From the NCBI GenBank assembly GCA_000818945.1, contig KN805371.1, positions 804,666 through 868,665 on the forward strand: 64,000 nt of DNA, written 5' to 3'. This stretch comes from Schizochytrium sp. CCTCC M209059. Its lineage: Eukaryota > Sar > Bigyra > Thraustochytrida > Thraustochytriidae. Shown here in pieces: positions 20,211-29,816 of the stretch (position 1 is its first letter; each line of letters begins with the position of its first letter). The position numbers and the translations under genes are program-made. Below the pieces are notes generated by a model. That model searched no databases and was not told the origin of the DNA. It saw only the letters and a program-made list of their open reading frames with translations.

Positions 20211-23072
20211 TTGGAATCCAAAGGGTTCGACTCGCTACGCACGATGACGTCGGAAACAGAGAAGATTGAAGAGCTCACTGCCAAGCTCGTGACCAAGGCA
20301 GAGCAGGTCTACGAGCTGAGCAACAAGGTCGACACAGAGCGGAGATTGCGCGAAGAAGCCGAGACTGAACTCGCTCGAACTAAAGAAATGCTTTCTGCGC
20401 TTCAAGCTGCAGCAAACAAAACGCCAGAAGATCGAGACGAAGATAGCTTTAATGTCGCGACTAAAGAAATCGAACACAAAGTGCCTCAGGTAGCAGCAGA
20501 GTTAACGCCACGGGACGACGCAGCAAGTTCAGAAACACGAGCTCTTGCTATCGCTGAGAGGAAAGTAAAGTACCTCGAACGCGAGCTACGCCAGGTACGA
20601 AAAGCGCTCGCGACAATGCACGAGGAAAAGAAGCTAAATCTGAGCCGCGCTGCACGTGGCGAAGACGAAGTGACGCTCAAAACGCAGGAGCTCAAACAAA
20701 GCAACCTCAATTTGTTTTCGAGATTAGCGAGCGCGAAAAAAGCTACCAAGCTTGCGGAAGCCACGATTGAAAAACGCGATCGCCAAGTTTGCGTGCTCAC
20801 CGAGCATGTCGAAAAGCTCATGACAGCGCTTCGTAACGAAGGTGAAGCGAAAAAAACTGCCATCACCAAGCAGGAAGAACTTGCGGCGGCGCTGAGCGCC
20901 TCCAAAGATCGCAACGCGCAGCTCACTGCAACAAACAAGAAGCTTTCTCGGCATGCCAGCTCAATTGACCAGCAAGACAAGATGATGGAAAAGCAGCTTC
21001 AGGTTGTAGACGCAAAGTACCAGGCACTGTACCGTACCCATCAAACAAATAAAGCCAATGCTGCAAAATCGGAGGTCAAGTTTGCCAAGCAGATCGAGCA
21101 GGTCTCCGGCTGGGTTTGGACCTCAAAGCAGAGACACGCTGACCTCGTGACGGCGCGAAACAACACCTTTCTGGGCGTTCTGAAGCTCTACGAGTCAATT
21201 TTTGGAAAGATGCGCACTGCAGTCGTGGACTTGCAAGAGACCGGATTGGACGATGACGGTGCACGCGCGTTGGCCAGAACGATTGAAGCTACCGTAGGCC
21301 GCACGAATCAGCGTGATGAGGCAAATGACCGCATCCATGGTAAGCGCATCGACTCGTGGGAGGCCTCAGGAAAGGGTAGTCCACTTCCGTACTGGAGCGA
21401 GCACCGTCCGCGTCGGTCCTGCGTTCTGAATCTCTCCTTTAACGAAATCACCGACAAGGGTCTCAAGCCTCTTATGGTGGCGCTTGCCAAGTGCCGTCAC
21501 ATTGCCGAGGTCGACATCCGGGGCAATAAGATTACGCGCAAATCGCTTCCGTACATCGTTCATGCCCTGGTCTACAACGTCACGCTGGAGGCAATCGATA
21601 TGTCTGGGAATCGATTCACAAAGGTCGACCTTGCCGAATACCTTGCTCGATACGGATCAAGCACACCTGCACCAGCTGGAAGCGATGATGCTGCAGGGGG
21701 TGCAGAGACCAGCGCGGCTCTCGGAAATGGAAAGAACGAGCATGGAGAAGGCGCAGCGGGCACCAATAACGATGCTGGAAATGCCGACAGTGAGAGCGAA
21801 CAGAGCGACGATGATTTAGATGGCATTTTCGAGGACGAGGACGACGCAGAGGAAGCAGAATTACGCTCGTATCCCGTATTGTCGACTACGGACAAGGCTC
21901 ATCACAGTATGTTCAGGTTCCACGACAGGAAGCGACCAAAGAGCGCGCCGTCGCGGCAGCAAATCTCGTCCAAGGAGAGACAGCCAGATGCGTGGTTGCC
22001 ACAACATGATTCTTACTCGCAGAATCCGCGGTCCAGCGTCGATGCCTTGCGCCGGGCTGATGTTATGCGAAGTATCAGTCGTGCGCGCTTGTATCCGCCA
22101 AAGCAATCGCCATATTCTGCTGCAGCGCGCATCTCGCTCGACTCGATATCAAGCAAAATGGCGCACGCGAACCGACGTCCGCGTCCGAGGCCTGAGACAG
22201 CGATGGTGAGTAGATTTGGTGGCCAAGAGCTCCCAATAGTGGCGTCGCCAACGAAGCGAAGCAACCTTACCAGCAGTGGGAAACTGAAATTTTCGAGCGG
22301 AAAGATTAAGCCGCGACTCGCTCGCTCTAAATTGACGCAGGAGACTGGTCAACTTGAACGTCCTCGTACCGCTGCAGGTCGGCTTAAAACCTCTGGCATC
22401 GGTGGGCTCCTTTCCCCGGTCCGAGGCGCCGCGCAGGCAGGAAGGAGTCGGACGCCAAACGCTGCCGAAATGCGTGCACGATCCTCGCCGTGGTCGCCCA
22501 AGAATAACTCGAATATCCAGTATGCGCCCGAAGACATGCAAGTGGCCTTCAAGTTTGCCCGTCGTGGCGACATTGGTGGTATTCTCAATCTGATGAAGCA
22601 ACTTGAAAACTCGGTGAGCTTTCACGCAAATATGCGGCAGTTTCGTACGGGCGAGACCGCAACAATGCACGCAGCCCGCGCCGATCAGTCTGACATGATT
22701 CGTCTTTTGCTCGAAAAGGGCGCAAATATTAATGCTCTTTCCAATGAGGGCTGGGCCGCCTTGCACCATGCCGTGGATGCGAAGCAAGCAAGCACGGTCA
22801 AATTTCTCTTGCAGTATCGCGCCGACCCAAACATTGGCGCTGGAAAAGGCATTGGCACGGCGCTACATCTTGCCGTGCGACTGAACCGTCTCGAGGCGGT
22901 TTGTGTGCTTCTCGACGCTGCAGATATTGATTTGCAAGCCAAAGATGCCCGTGGGCGTACGCCTCTGGCACTAGCGATCCAGCGTAAGCATAATCAAGTC
23001 AAGCGACTCCTCACCGAAGCCATCGCGGCTCGGGAGAGCAAGGATGCCGAGAAATCAAGTACAGAGCCTTAA
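20211..23072 (+). CDS. Coiled-coil, LRR and ankyrin-repeat protein (953 aa)
   Basis: Unknown specific function; a multidomain scaffold. Residues about 12-310 are a long coiled coil (EKIEELTAKLVTKAEQVYEL ... LQVVDAKYQALYRTHQ). Residues about 340-470 are RNI-type leucine-rich repeats (VVDLQETGLDDDGARALART, LNLSFNEITDKGLKPLMVAL, VDIRGNKITRKSLPYIVHAL, IDMSGNRFT). An acidic stretch (SESEQSDDDLDGIFEDEDD) and a basic disordered region with RPKSAPSR and several SP sites follow. Residues about 785-940 are ankyrin repeats (TAMHAARADQSDMIRLLLEKGANINALS, GWAALHHAVDAKQ, TALHLAVRLNR, RGRTPLALAIQRK types). An internal ATG at 20244 (MTSETEKIEE) is an equally plausible start. This domain mix occurs in cytoskeleton-associated protist proteins; the assignment is inference. 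Confidence 0.85.
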   Translation: MESKGFDSLRTMTSETEKIEELTAKLVTKAEQVYELSNKVDTERRLREEAETELARTKEMLSALQAAANKTPEDRDEDSFNVATKEIEHKVPQVAAELTPRDDAASSETRALAIAERKVKYLERELRQVRKALATMHEEKKLNLSRAARGEDEVTLKTQELKQSNLNLFSRLASAKKATKLAEATIEKRDRQVCVLTEHVEKLMTALRNEGEAKKTAITKQEELAAALSASKDRNAQLTATNKKLSRHASSIDQQDKMMEKQLQVVDAKYQALYRTHQTNKANAAKSEVKFAKQIEQVSGWVWTSKQRHADLVTARNNTFLGVLKLYESIFGKMRTAVVDLQETGLDDDGARALARTIEATVGRTNQRDEANDRIHGKRIDSWEASGKGSPLPYWSEHRPRRSCVLNLSFNEITDKGLKPLMVALAKCRHIAEVDIRGNKITRKSLPYIVHALVYNVTLEAIDMSGNRFTKVDLAEYLARYGSSTPAPAGSDDAAGGAETSAALGNGKNEHGEGAAGTNNDAGNADSESEQSDDDLDGIFEDEDDAEEAELRSYPVLSTTDKAHHSMFRFHDRKRPKSAPSRQQISSKERQPDAWLPQHDSYSQNPRSSVDALRRADVMRSISRARLYPPKQSPYSAAARISLDSISSKMAHANRRPRPRPETAMVSRFGGQELPIVASPTKRSNLTSSGKLKFSSGKIKPRLARSKLTQETGQLERPRTAAGRLKTSGIGGLLSPVRGAAQAGRSRTPNAAEMRARSSPWSPKNNSNIQYAPEDMQVAFKFARRGDIGGILNLMKQLENSVSFHANMRQFRTGETATMHAARADQSDMIRLLLEKGANINALSNEGWAALHHAVDAKQASTVKFLLQYRADPNIGAGKGIGTALHLAVRLNRLEAVCVLLDAADIDLQAKDARGRTPLALAIQRKHNQVKRLLTEAIAARESKDAEKSSTEP

Positions 23073-23076
23073 AAAT

Positions 23077-23118
23077 GGAAGAAAAAGAAGAAGAAGAAGA
23101 AGAAGAAGAAGAAGAAGG
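23077..23118. repeat. GAA trinucleotide microsatellite
   Basis: About eleven GAA units in the 3' flank of the LRR/ankyrin gene. Confidence 0.9.
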
Positions 23119-23285
23119 AGCGGATCGCTCGTCCAGAACAGGGGATGGAGGGTCAATGACTGGCATACGAGGTTTTCCGCTTGGTCAAGCCTATTCTTTG
23201 AGACGATGAGAAGGCGACGCTTATATCTGTGAAACTTTTAGCAATTGATAGTAGTAGGCCGTCTGTCTGTATGAATGGATATATG

Positions 23286-23344
23286 TGGATGGATGGAAGA
23301 GTAGATGGATGGATGGATGGATGGATGGATAAATGGATGGATGA
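23286..23344. repeat. GGAT tetranucleotide microsatellite
   Basis: Imperfect GGAT units with GTAG/AAAT interruptions between two convergent 3' ends. Confidence 0.9.
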
Positions 23345-23572
23345 ATACCAGTGTGCTTCCCATCGTGAAAAACCACCTTTTTGCGCTATAAGCTTGGATG
23401 GCAACACAGACTAGTTATGCCAGGTGCCAGGCACAAAGCCAGTTCCAGAAGAGAAAGTGATTGAAGGTAACGAGCGAGATTCTTTTCGGTCTTCTTTCCA
23501 CGATGGGAGGCGGCGCACCGAGGCAGCCAGAGAGACGGAAAAAGGTGAGTAGGTCCACGCCGACTTGCACGT

Positions 23573-25354
23573 TTACTCCTCGACGGCCGGGGCAGCAGCC
23601 TCGGCGTCGTCCTTCTGAAGGCCTCCCTCGGGCTTCATGGCAGGAAAGAGAATGACTTCCTTGATGGTGTTCTTGTTGGTAAGAAACATGGCCAAGCGGT
23701 CGATACCAAGACCCCAGCCAGCCGTAGGGGGCAAGCCAACCTCGAGGGCCTCAATAAAGCCTTCGTCGATGGGCTGGGCCTCGTCATCACCGGCAGCCTT
23801 GTCCTTCATCTGACCTTCAAAGCGCTCGCGCTGGTCGACAGGGTCATTCAACTCGGTGTAAGCGTTGGCGAGCTCCTTGGTCGCGACAAAGAGCTCAAAG
23901 CGCTCGGTGAGAAAGGGGTCATCACGGTGCTTCTTGGCGAGCGGCGACATGACAAGCGGATGGTCCGTAAGGAAAGTGGGGTTGATGCACTTGGACTCAA
24001 GGAACTCACCGACGAGGGTGTCGAACATGCGCGAAGAGGTGCGCGGCGAAGAGCACTCGAGCTCGTGCTTCTTGAGAAGGTCGTCGAGCATCTTGACGGC
24101 CTCATCGCTGGCGAGATCGTTGGGGAATGTCACACCGAGGGCCTCCTCAAGGCCAGACTTCATGGAGATACGCTTGAAGGGCGGCGTAAAGTCAATGGAC
24201 ATGGGCTCCTCAGCGCCAAGAGGCAAAAACTCGATCACATAGGAGCCGCAAATGGCCTTGACCATGCCGGACAAAAGCTCCTGGGTCATGTCCATGAGGT
24301 CGTTGTAGTCGGCGTAGGCCTCGTACATCTCGCATGCGGTGAACTCCGGGTTGTGGGTGGGGTCGATGCCCTCGTTACGGAAGTTCTTGCCGATCTCGTA
24401 GACGCGGTCAAGGCCGCCAACAACGAGCTTCTTGAGGAAGAGTTCCGGGGCCACGCGCATCGTCAGGTTGGCGTTGAGCGAGTTGTGGTGGGTGATGAAA
24501 GGCTTGGCCGTGGCGCCGCCAGCCTGCATGTCGAGCACGGGAGTCTCCACCTCGAGGCAGCCGCGCGCATCAAAGAAGCGGCGAATGTACGAGATGATCT
24601 GCGCCCGCTTGCAAAAGACATCTCGGGTGGCCGGAGTGAGCAAGAGGTCTAGGTGGCGCTTACGGTAGCGCGTGTCCTGGTTCGTGAACATCTCCTGACC
24701 CTTCTTCTCAACGGGGAGCATGTGCATGCACGGGGTAAGTAGAACGAGATTAGACGGGAAGATGGAGAGCTCGCCCTTCTTGGACTTGCCGGGGAAACCA
24801 ACAGCGCCGACGATATCGCCGCGGCGCAGCGAGTTGTGTGCCGCAAAGAAGGCATCCTCGCCTTCCTTGTAGTGCTGAAGCTGCGACATGATCTGCACGC
24901 GGTTGCCCTCGCCCTGAATGGTGTAAAAGACCATCTTGGAGCCTTGCGCGCGCTTGCCGATGATGCGGCCGGCGATGGAGACCTCGCTGGAGTCATCCTG
25001 CTTGCCATCCTCGAGACCCGAGAACTTTTCGATGAAGTCGCCGAGACGCATGCTGACCTGAAACTTGTGCGGGTACAGCTTGGTGCCGCTCTCGGCGAGC
25101 TCCGCCAGGGCGCGCTGCCTGTTTTCCTTGTACTTGCTGGGATCCACGATGTCCTCTTCGGCCTGAAGACCGCCCTTCTTGGCCTCGCCAGCTTCGGCAG
25201 CCTTGGCGGCCTTGGCGGCGGCCTTCTCGGCCTTGGCCTTGGCAGCTGCCTCCGCCTTGAGCCTCTTCTTCATCGCATTCTTGCTCTCCTTCTGCTCGCC
25301 CCCCTCGGGCGCCGCGGGGGCCGCCGCCGCCGCCGCCGCTTGTTCCTCAGACAT
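23573..25354 (-). CDS. KARS: Lysine--tRNA ligase, class II, cytosolic (593 aa)
   Basis: Charges tRNA-Lys with lysine. Residues 1-70 are an Ala/Lys-rich N-terminal extension (KAEAAAKAKAEKAAAKAAKA), the tRNA-binding helix typical of eukaryotic cytosolic LysRS. Residues about 95-210 form the OB-fold anticodon-binding domain (FQVSMRLGDFIEKFSG, VSIAGRIIGKRAQGSKMVFY). The class II core follows: FFDARGCLEVETPVLDMQAG (motif 1 region), FRNEGIDPTHNPEFTACEMY (motif 2 with conserved Arg and Glu, about residue 323) and GWGLGIDRLAMFLTN (motif 3, about residue 545). Length is normal and no organellar targeting peptide is evident. Confidence 0.97.
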   Translation of the reverse strand: MSEEQAAAAAAAPAAPEGGEQKESKNAMKKRLKAEAAAKAKAEKAAAKAAKAAEAGEAKKGGLQAEEDIVDPSKYKENRQRALAELAESGTKLYPHKFQVSMRLGDFIEKFSGLEDGKQDDSSEVSIAGRIIGKRAQGSKMVFYTIQGEGNRVQIMSQLQHYKEGEDAFFAAHNSLRRGDIVGAVGFPGKSKKGELSIFPSNLVLLTPCMHMLPVEKKGQEMFTNQDTRYRKRHLDLLLTPATRDVFCKRAQIISYIRRFFDARGCLEVETPVLDMQAGGATAKPFITHHNSLNANLTMRVAPELFLKKLVVGGLDRVYEIGKNFRNEGIDPTHNPEFTACEMYEAYADYNDLMDMTQELLSGMVKAICGSYVIEFLPLGAEEPMSIDFTPPFKRISMKSGLEEALGVTFPNDLASDEAVKMLDDLLKKHELECSSPRTSSRMFDTLVGEFLESKCINPTFLTDHPLVMSPLAKKHRDDPFLTERFELFVATKELANAYTELNDPVDQRERFEGQMKDKAAGDDEAQPIDEGFIEALEVGLPPTAGWGLGIDRLAMFLTNKNTIKEVILFPAMKPEGGLQKDDAEAAAPAVEE

Positions 25355-25799
25355 GGCGCCGCGCGCGCTTCTACCGCTGCTGCTGCTCCTGCTGCTCTTG
25401 CTTCTGCTCCCGCGCTCTGCGCTGCTGCCGCTCTGCGCTGCCTCTGCGTGCCTCTGCGCGCGCGCGCGGTGCGATGCTCCTCGTCGTTGCGCGAACGATC
25501 CTTCCCAGCTAATGCTCTTCTGCTCCCGTTGCTTGCTTTCCTCGCGCTGCCTGCCTGCCCTGGCTTGCTTGCTTGCTTGCGTGCCTGCTTGTCTGCTAGC
25601 TTTCGCGAGCGATCATGGCCATCACATTTGGGGGCCCAGAGGACCCTGAATTAGGCATGCGTCGACGATGGGGAGGACGAGAGAGCTGGCTGGCTAGCCT
25701 CGAAGAGACAGGGAAAGTAGATCTTTAAGTTTGCGATAGCATGGTTCTGTCGAGAGAGAGAGTCGGGATTCCGATTAGGTCGAGTAGGTTCTGATGGGC
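25355..25799. promoter_or_regulatory. LysRS upstream region with CTG/GCTT repeats
   Basis: This region lies between the LysRS start and the 3' end of the archaemetzincin gene; both are on the minus strand. It is pyrimidine-rich with CTGCTG and GCTT runs (25376-25420, about 25562-25590). No gene is supported. It should hold the LysRS promoter. Confidence 0.45.
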
Positions 25800-27122
25800 T
25801 CAAGAGGTTGAAGAAGAAGAAGAAGAAGAAGAAGAAGCAGCAGCAGTTGCTTGGAGAAGGGCTCCTCGTGACTCGAACCATGAGGCGTGACGCGCCCAAA
25901 AGGTCTTGGAATCCGATGCAGACGAAGCCAAGACGCGGCAAATGCTTCCGAGGGCGGTGAAGCGTGCAGCGAGGTCAAAGCCGAGCGCCAAACGCATTTT
26001 AGCGAGATCAAGTGGGCACAGCGGAAGCAAATTTGGCCCTAAGGATTTTGTTCCAACCAATGCTGGGCCGCCGCCGTCCCCGTGGCCCTTTTTAGTACTC
26101 TTCCCCCCCGCCTTGCCTGCGTCCGCGTCCGCCTCCCCGTTTTCATCTTCTTCTCCTGCCTCCATGTACGCATTCATGACACAACGCCATGATACGCAGT
26201 GGTCCAATCCAAGAGTATGCATGGCCTCGTGCACAGCTGTCGCTGCAACGAGGGCTGTGGAGAGCATGGACGGCGGCTTTTGACGCCGTGCGTTCACATT
26301 TGGCATCGCACGCTCACAGCAGTGCACCACGGCAACGCGATCCCCAGTGGCGCGACCCAAAATTTCCGCATCGGGGAGTTCTGGATCAGCAATGCAAAGA
26401 TCCGTGAGGACGATGATGGCAAAAGTTGATCTAGTAAGATATTCTTCAATGACGTTCATGATGGAAAAAACGTCGACCGCACGCTTTCCCGAGTCCAGAG
26501 CCACGGTTTCAAGCGGAAAGGCAAGGCCTCGCTCCTCATCAATGATAGAAATGTCGTCTTTGGAAGCGACTAAAGGAAGTGGTCGCGCATGAGCGATGCT
26601 TGCGCCTAAAAAGTAGGCCCCGAAGATCTGTGCCACCTGCGTGCACATTCGGTCCATCGCAGCAAGGTGGGATTTATTTTTCACAAAATGCGCGAGTCGC
26701 AGAATCTTCAGGGTTCGACGCCCTGGAGTTACCTTGAAGCGCCCAGTGCCTTGGGCGTTTGCTTTACCGACCTTGCCCATTTCTACAAAGTCGTCAAATG
26801 TCTGTAACTCGTCGATATCCTCATCAACAAGACCAGCATCCTTGTCCAAAGTACTGTACAGATCGAGAGCACGAGGGGCGCAAAGACCTTGATCCTTGCA
26901 GAGTTCTCCAAGCCCGCGGCGTTGGAGACCGCTCAGTCGGCCGGAAGCTGGTTTCAGCTGACGTTTCTTTGTCTTCGCCTTGTCTCCTGTCTCGTGCGTC
27001 ACCTCGCTACTCTTGTTTGTTGCAGCGTTGCGTCTCTTCCTCTTTGTCGGTGGTGTCTGTGCGCAAGCTTCGTCGTCATCACTCACAAGCACCACAACCT
27101 CGTCTGGCTGTGAAGCAGCCAT
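25800..27122 (-). CDS. Archaemetzincin-type zinc metallopeptidase (M54) with SUMO-interacting-type motif (440 aa)
   Basis: Archaemetzincins are M54 zinc proteases of poorly known substrate. The signature is clear: H298-E-x2-H302-x2-G305-x2-H308-C309-x4-C314-x-M316 (HEAMHTLGLDHCVSWRCVMN). The usual downstream CxxC is only half kept, as LCPLDLAKM with Asp in place of the second Cys. An acidic/Gly-rich insertion of about 35 residues separates it from the Met-turn. The N-terminus has VVVLVSDDDE (residues 9-18), a canonical hydrophobic-acidic SUMO-interacting motif, then KRKRR (likely NLS) and more KKR clusters, so the protein is probably nuclear. The C-terminus is a Ser run from a GAA/CAG array. 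A SIM plus protease layout recalls Wss1, but the catalytic family differs. Confidence 0.88.
   Translation of the reverse strand: MAASQPDEVVVLVSDDDEACAQTPPTKRKRRNAATNKSSEVTHETGDKAKTKKRQLKPASGRLSGLQRRGLGELCKDQGLCAPRALDLYSTLDKDAGLVDEDIDELQTFDDFVEMGKVGKANAQGTGRFKVTPGRRTLKILRLAHFVKNKSHLAAMDRMCTQVAQIFGAYFLGASIAHARPLPLVASKDDISIIDEERGLAFPLETVALDSGKRAVDVFSIMNVIEEYLTRSTFAIIVLTDLCIADPELPDAEILGRATGDRVAVVHCCERAMPNVNARRQKPPSMLSTALVAATAVHEAMHTLGLDHCVSWRCVMNAYMEAGEEDENGEADADAGKAGGKSTKKGHGDGGGPALVGTKSLGPNLLPLCPLDLAKMRLALGFDLAARFTALGSICRVLASSASDSKTFWARHASWFESRGALLQATAAASSSSSSSSSTS
25809..25851 (-). repeat. GAA/CAG repeat encoding Ser/Ala tail of the archaemetzincin
   Basis: AAG/AGA units followed by CAG on the plus strand encode the minus-strand poly-Ser and Ala tail at the extreme C-terminus. 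Confidence 0.85.
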
Positions 27123-28066
27123 CGCGTCTCCCTCCCTTTGGAGCGTGCCGGCTAACTGCTGCTTGTTCTCGGTTTGCCGTTGGCTTGGGCTCTGGCTCTG
27201 GCTATGGCTGCTAGCGATGGCAGTCTGGGTGGGCGGCCGGCACGTGCAGTCTCAGCCTGACAGTGAGTGTGGCGAGCGTCAAAGCGATCTTTTTTGTTTG
27301 TTGATTTTCGGAATCTTCGGCGTGGCGCATTATCCGAATGGAAACGGAAGAAAAATGAGAGCGCCTTCGGAATTGCGGTGCACATTCAGCGATACGTGCA
27401 AGACGAGAAAGCCAGAGAGGATCTTGAGCTCAAAGTATGCGACCTTAAATGGGCAATCGATACCTAAAGGAAGAAGACGTTCAGCGAGACACTGCGGTGA
27501 GACGGTTTTGAAAAAATCATGAAGCACCTCAAGCTGGCCCGATAGGAACGCGTCAGCTCCTCCTCTTCCTCCTCCTCCTCCTCCTCCCACGGACGAAAAG
27601 TGGCAAAGAGGAAAAATGGCACTTGCTTCAAGCAAATCTACACTCATTTCGAAGCGATGCAAAAGATGCTTTGTAAACTCAAAAAGGGTGTCTGCATTCA
27701 CTGAGGAGAAAGTGGGCATCGAATCTAGCTTCAAGAAGAATGCGGTTATTTAAAAACTTAATTTACTTATCTATTAGGCCTACATGCCTTCATGACTGCT
27801 TTTGCGGTCACGCATATTAAAGTACTCCTGGAGAAAGTGCTTATTGTAATATTGATGGATGTCTTGCGCAAGCTCGGCAGGCGTTGCTTTGATGCTGGCG
27901 TTCCTGAAACTAGTCAGACGAACTTTCACGTGGTCGTGAATAACGAAAGTGGAGGCCAGGATTTCCGGTTCGTTCATGCGGAGAGCGACGCCTAATCTAT
28001 GCATCATGAAAAAGGTCTTGCACACTACAGCCTTCATATATTGGCTGCATTTCCCAAAGTGACTGT
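27123..28066. other. Gene-poor stretch with unassigned short ORFs
   Basis: Starts as the archaemetzincin promoter. Two minus-strand ORFs (27330-27734, 134 aa; 27780-28037, 85 aa) show no recognised domain and no coding partner. They may be decayed sequence related to the adjacent pseudogene or chance frames. A TAGGCCTA palindrome lies at 27775-27782. The sequence is visibly more AT-rich than the flanking genes. Confidence 0.4.
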
Positions 28067-28990
28067 TCAGCGAATGGCTCTCCCACGATGTTGTGACAAT
28101 AAAGGCCGAAGAGAGGTGGCGACCTCCGTAGAGAAATCATGGCACGTGCTGCGTTCCCCAGAGAGTGACCGAAAGGTCTCGTACACCTCGATTTCGTTCG
28201 TAAAAGCTTGGAGAAGCATATCCTCTTCGTGATCGGTTTCGTCGTCTAGCTCACGGTAAGGATTGAGATCAGGCGTTTTCACAGCGATCAACTGCTGTAA
28301 GCCTCCGGTGTTGACGGCCATGAGATGGCCATATGCGCCTAAATCCTGCCAGAAGAAGATCCTTGACGCTTCCATAGTATAGGAAGACCGACTGGGCCAG
28401 AGGCAGGGTTTGGCGGAGAAAATCCAGCCGCAATTCGTCGTCGCCGTCATGTGCTGCCGCCGTACCACCAGCGCTAGAGCCGTCTGTCGCTACACTGCTC
28501 GGCTGTCCCGCTGAGGCCTGGTGGGTGGTAGTTGCCACTCCTTGAACGCTGGCACCGGCATCTGCTCCAGAGCCAAATGCGGTACCGGTGCTGCCCGCGC
28601 CAGCGCGTGCTGCGATAAAAAGATGATCAAAACCGCTTTCCACGGAAACCCCGCAACGTTAACGTTGGTATTTCGCCCCAGGCTGTCAAGGACTGCGGTG
28701 TCCAATGTCAGACGACAAACCTTCGAAGCCTTGAGAAGAAGTCGTAAGTAGGCGAGCTTTGACTTCGTAGCTTCGGTGTTGCCGGTACACTCGTCACCTT
28801 TGGTGAATTTTAAGGTATTGTTCGGCTCTAGCATCAGGAAGCAGGTGGGTGATGTTTGTAGTGCTGAGGATACCAAAGCGGCAAAAGGCTTGCAACTTGT
28901 ATGCGTAGACCTGATTAATCAGCTACCCGAGGTCGCGTTTCCTAGCTGTTATAAGACTGATGCTCTGGGTAACTCTGGGGTGGGATCTCA
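28067..28990 (-). pseudogene. Frameshifted relic of a Crinkler-type REase-like/kinase gene
   Basis: Three minus-strand frames carry consecutive pieces that line up in order with the intact gene at 53025-54782. INQVYAYK plus FGILSTTN (about 28840-28920) parallels QVYTYM plus YAVLSTTK. TLKFTKGDECTGNTE...LAYLRLLLKA (about 28740-28830) parallels TLEVSTPYTGNKDGR...YFAMVRLA. LIAVKTPDL...NEIEVYETFRSL (about 28170-28290) parallels QAIKTFDNELDCYSSLHSI, the kinase Lys region. In-frame stops separate the pieces, and the kinase catalytic loop and DFG parts were not found. A Gly/Ala/Ser-rich linker (about 28450-28620) lies between the nuclease-like and kinase-like parts. Short undetected introns are an alternative to frameshifts, but other genes here lack introns. 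Confidence 0.55.
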
Positions 28991-29816
28991 CGTGGTCGAG
29001 TTCGGCATAGTACTGATGTAGTCGGTTGGCGATCATGCATGTGGCGTACTGATTATGTTCCTCATTCTCATCAAAATGCTGATCCTCATTTGGCATTCTG
29101 GCATTCGCTTGCTTGGCTTGACCTCATGAGCGTACCACACGTGAAGCAACAACTTCCTTACAAGATTCATTGAATACCTTCATCCTCGATCCCCACCACG
29201 AGCAACATCTTTTTCTAATGCGTAACGCCGGTTCGCTAGATTGTCTGTACTGAATTAGGTATAAGTGAGCATCGTCTCAATTGGCCTATGTCTACTGCCA
29301 GCGCGAAAGGCAAAGATCATTGCAAAAGCTTTACGGTTGCATTATTATCATTTTTTTGCCTTGAAGTCTTTTTGCATGCATACATGGATAGAGGTCAGTC
29401 ATCTCGTCCTGCCAATTCGAATTCGTCGTCACGACCGTCACAAAGCTCGATTGCTCTTAGCAGCTCGCGCGAAATTAGTCTCTGCGATTCTGTGAGGCAA
29501 AGATCGAATTGGATTTGTTCTGAGCAGGTAGTAGGCCTAATTGTATGGGCCTACCGTGACTACTGTAGCTTAGTCTATAGTAATAGGCCTAGTGCGGCAA
29601 AGCCGGGCAAAGCACATCAACAACGACGAGAAGAACAGCACCAGCGGTCGTGGCGTCTCGCAAGGCACCGAGCCCGCGACGGCGCCGACGGTGGAGCCAA
29701 AGGCGCGGCGTGAGCCCCTGCCTTTACACCCTCTCTATTCCGAGCCGGAAGATTGCCCAGGTTGAGAGGCACGAAACGGCGGCAACGCGAGCGAGCAAGC
29801 CTTTGACAAAGACGCC
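28991..29816. other. AT-richer intergenic DNA with TAGGCCTA palindromes
   Basis: No gene is supported. Two TAGGCCTA palindromes (29532-29539, 29584-29591) lie upstream of the next gene, with a partial copy (GGGCCTAC) between them. The promoter of the gene at 29817 should be here. Confidence 0.45.

Larger units (their letters stand above)
23073..23572. other. Convergent intergenic region with GAA and GGAT arrays
   Basis: The shared 3' region of the LRR/ankyrin gene and lysyl-tRNA synthetase. A (GAA)n run begins directly after the stop codon (23077-23118) and a (GGAT)n array occupies about 23286-23344. No gene is supported. Confidence 0.6.

Noticed and set aside
27330..28037. Two minus-strand ORFs (134 and 85 aa) as real genes
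   Set aside because: No domain, atypical composition, beside pseudogene debris; kept only as unassigned sequence.
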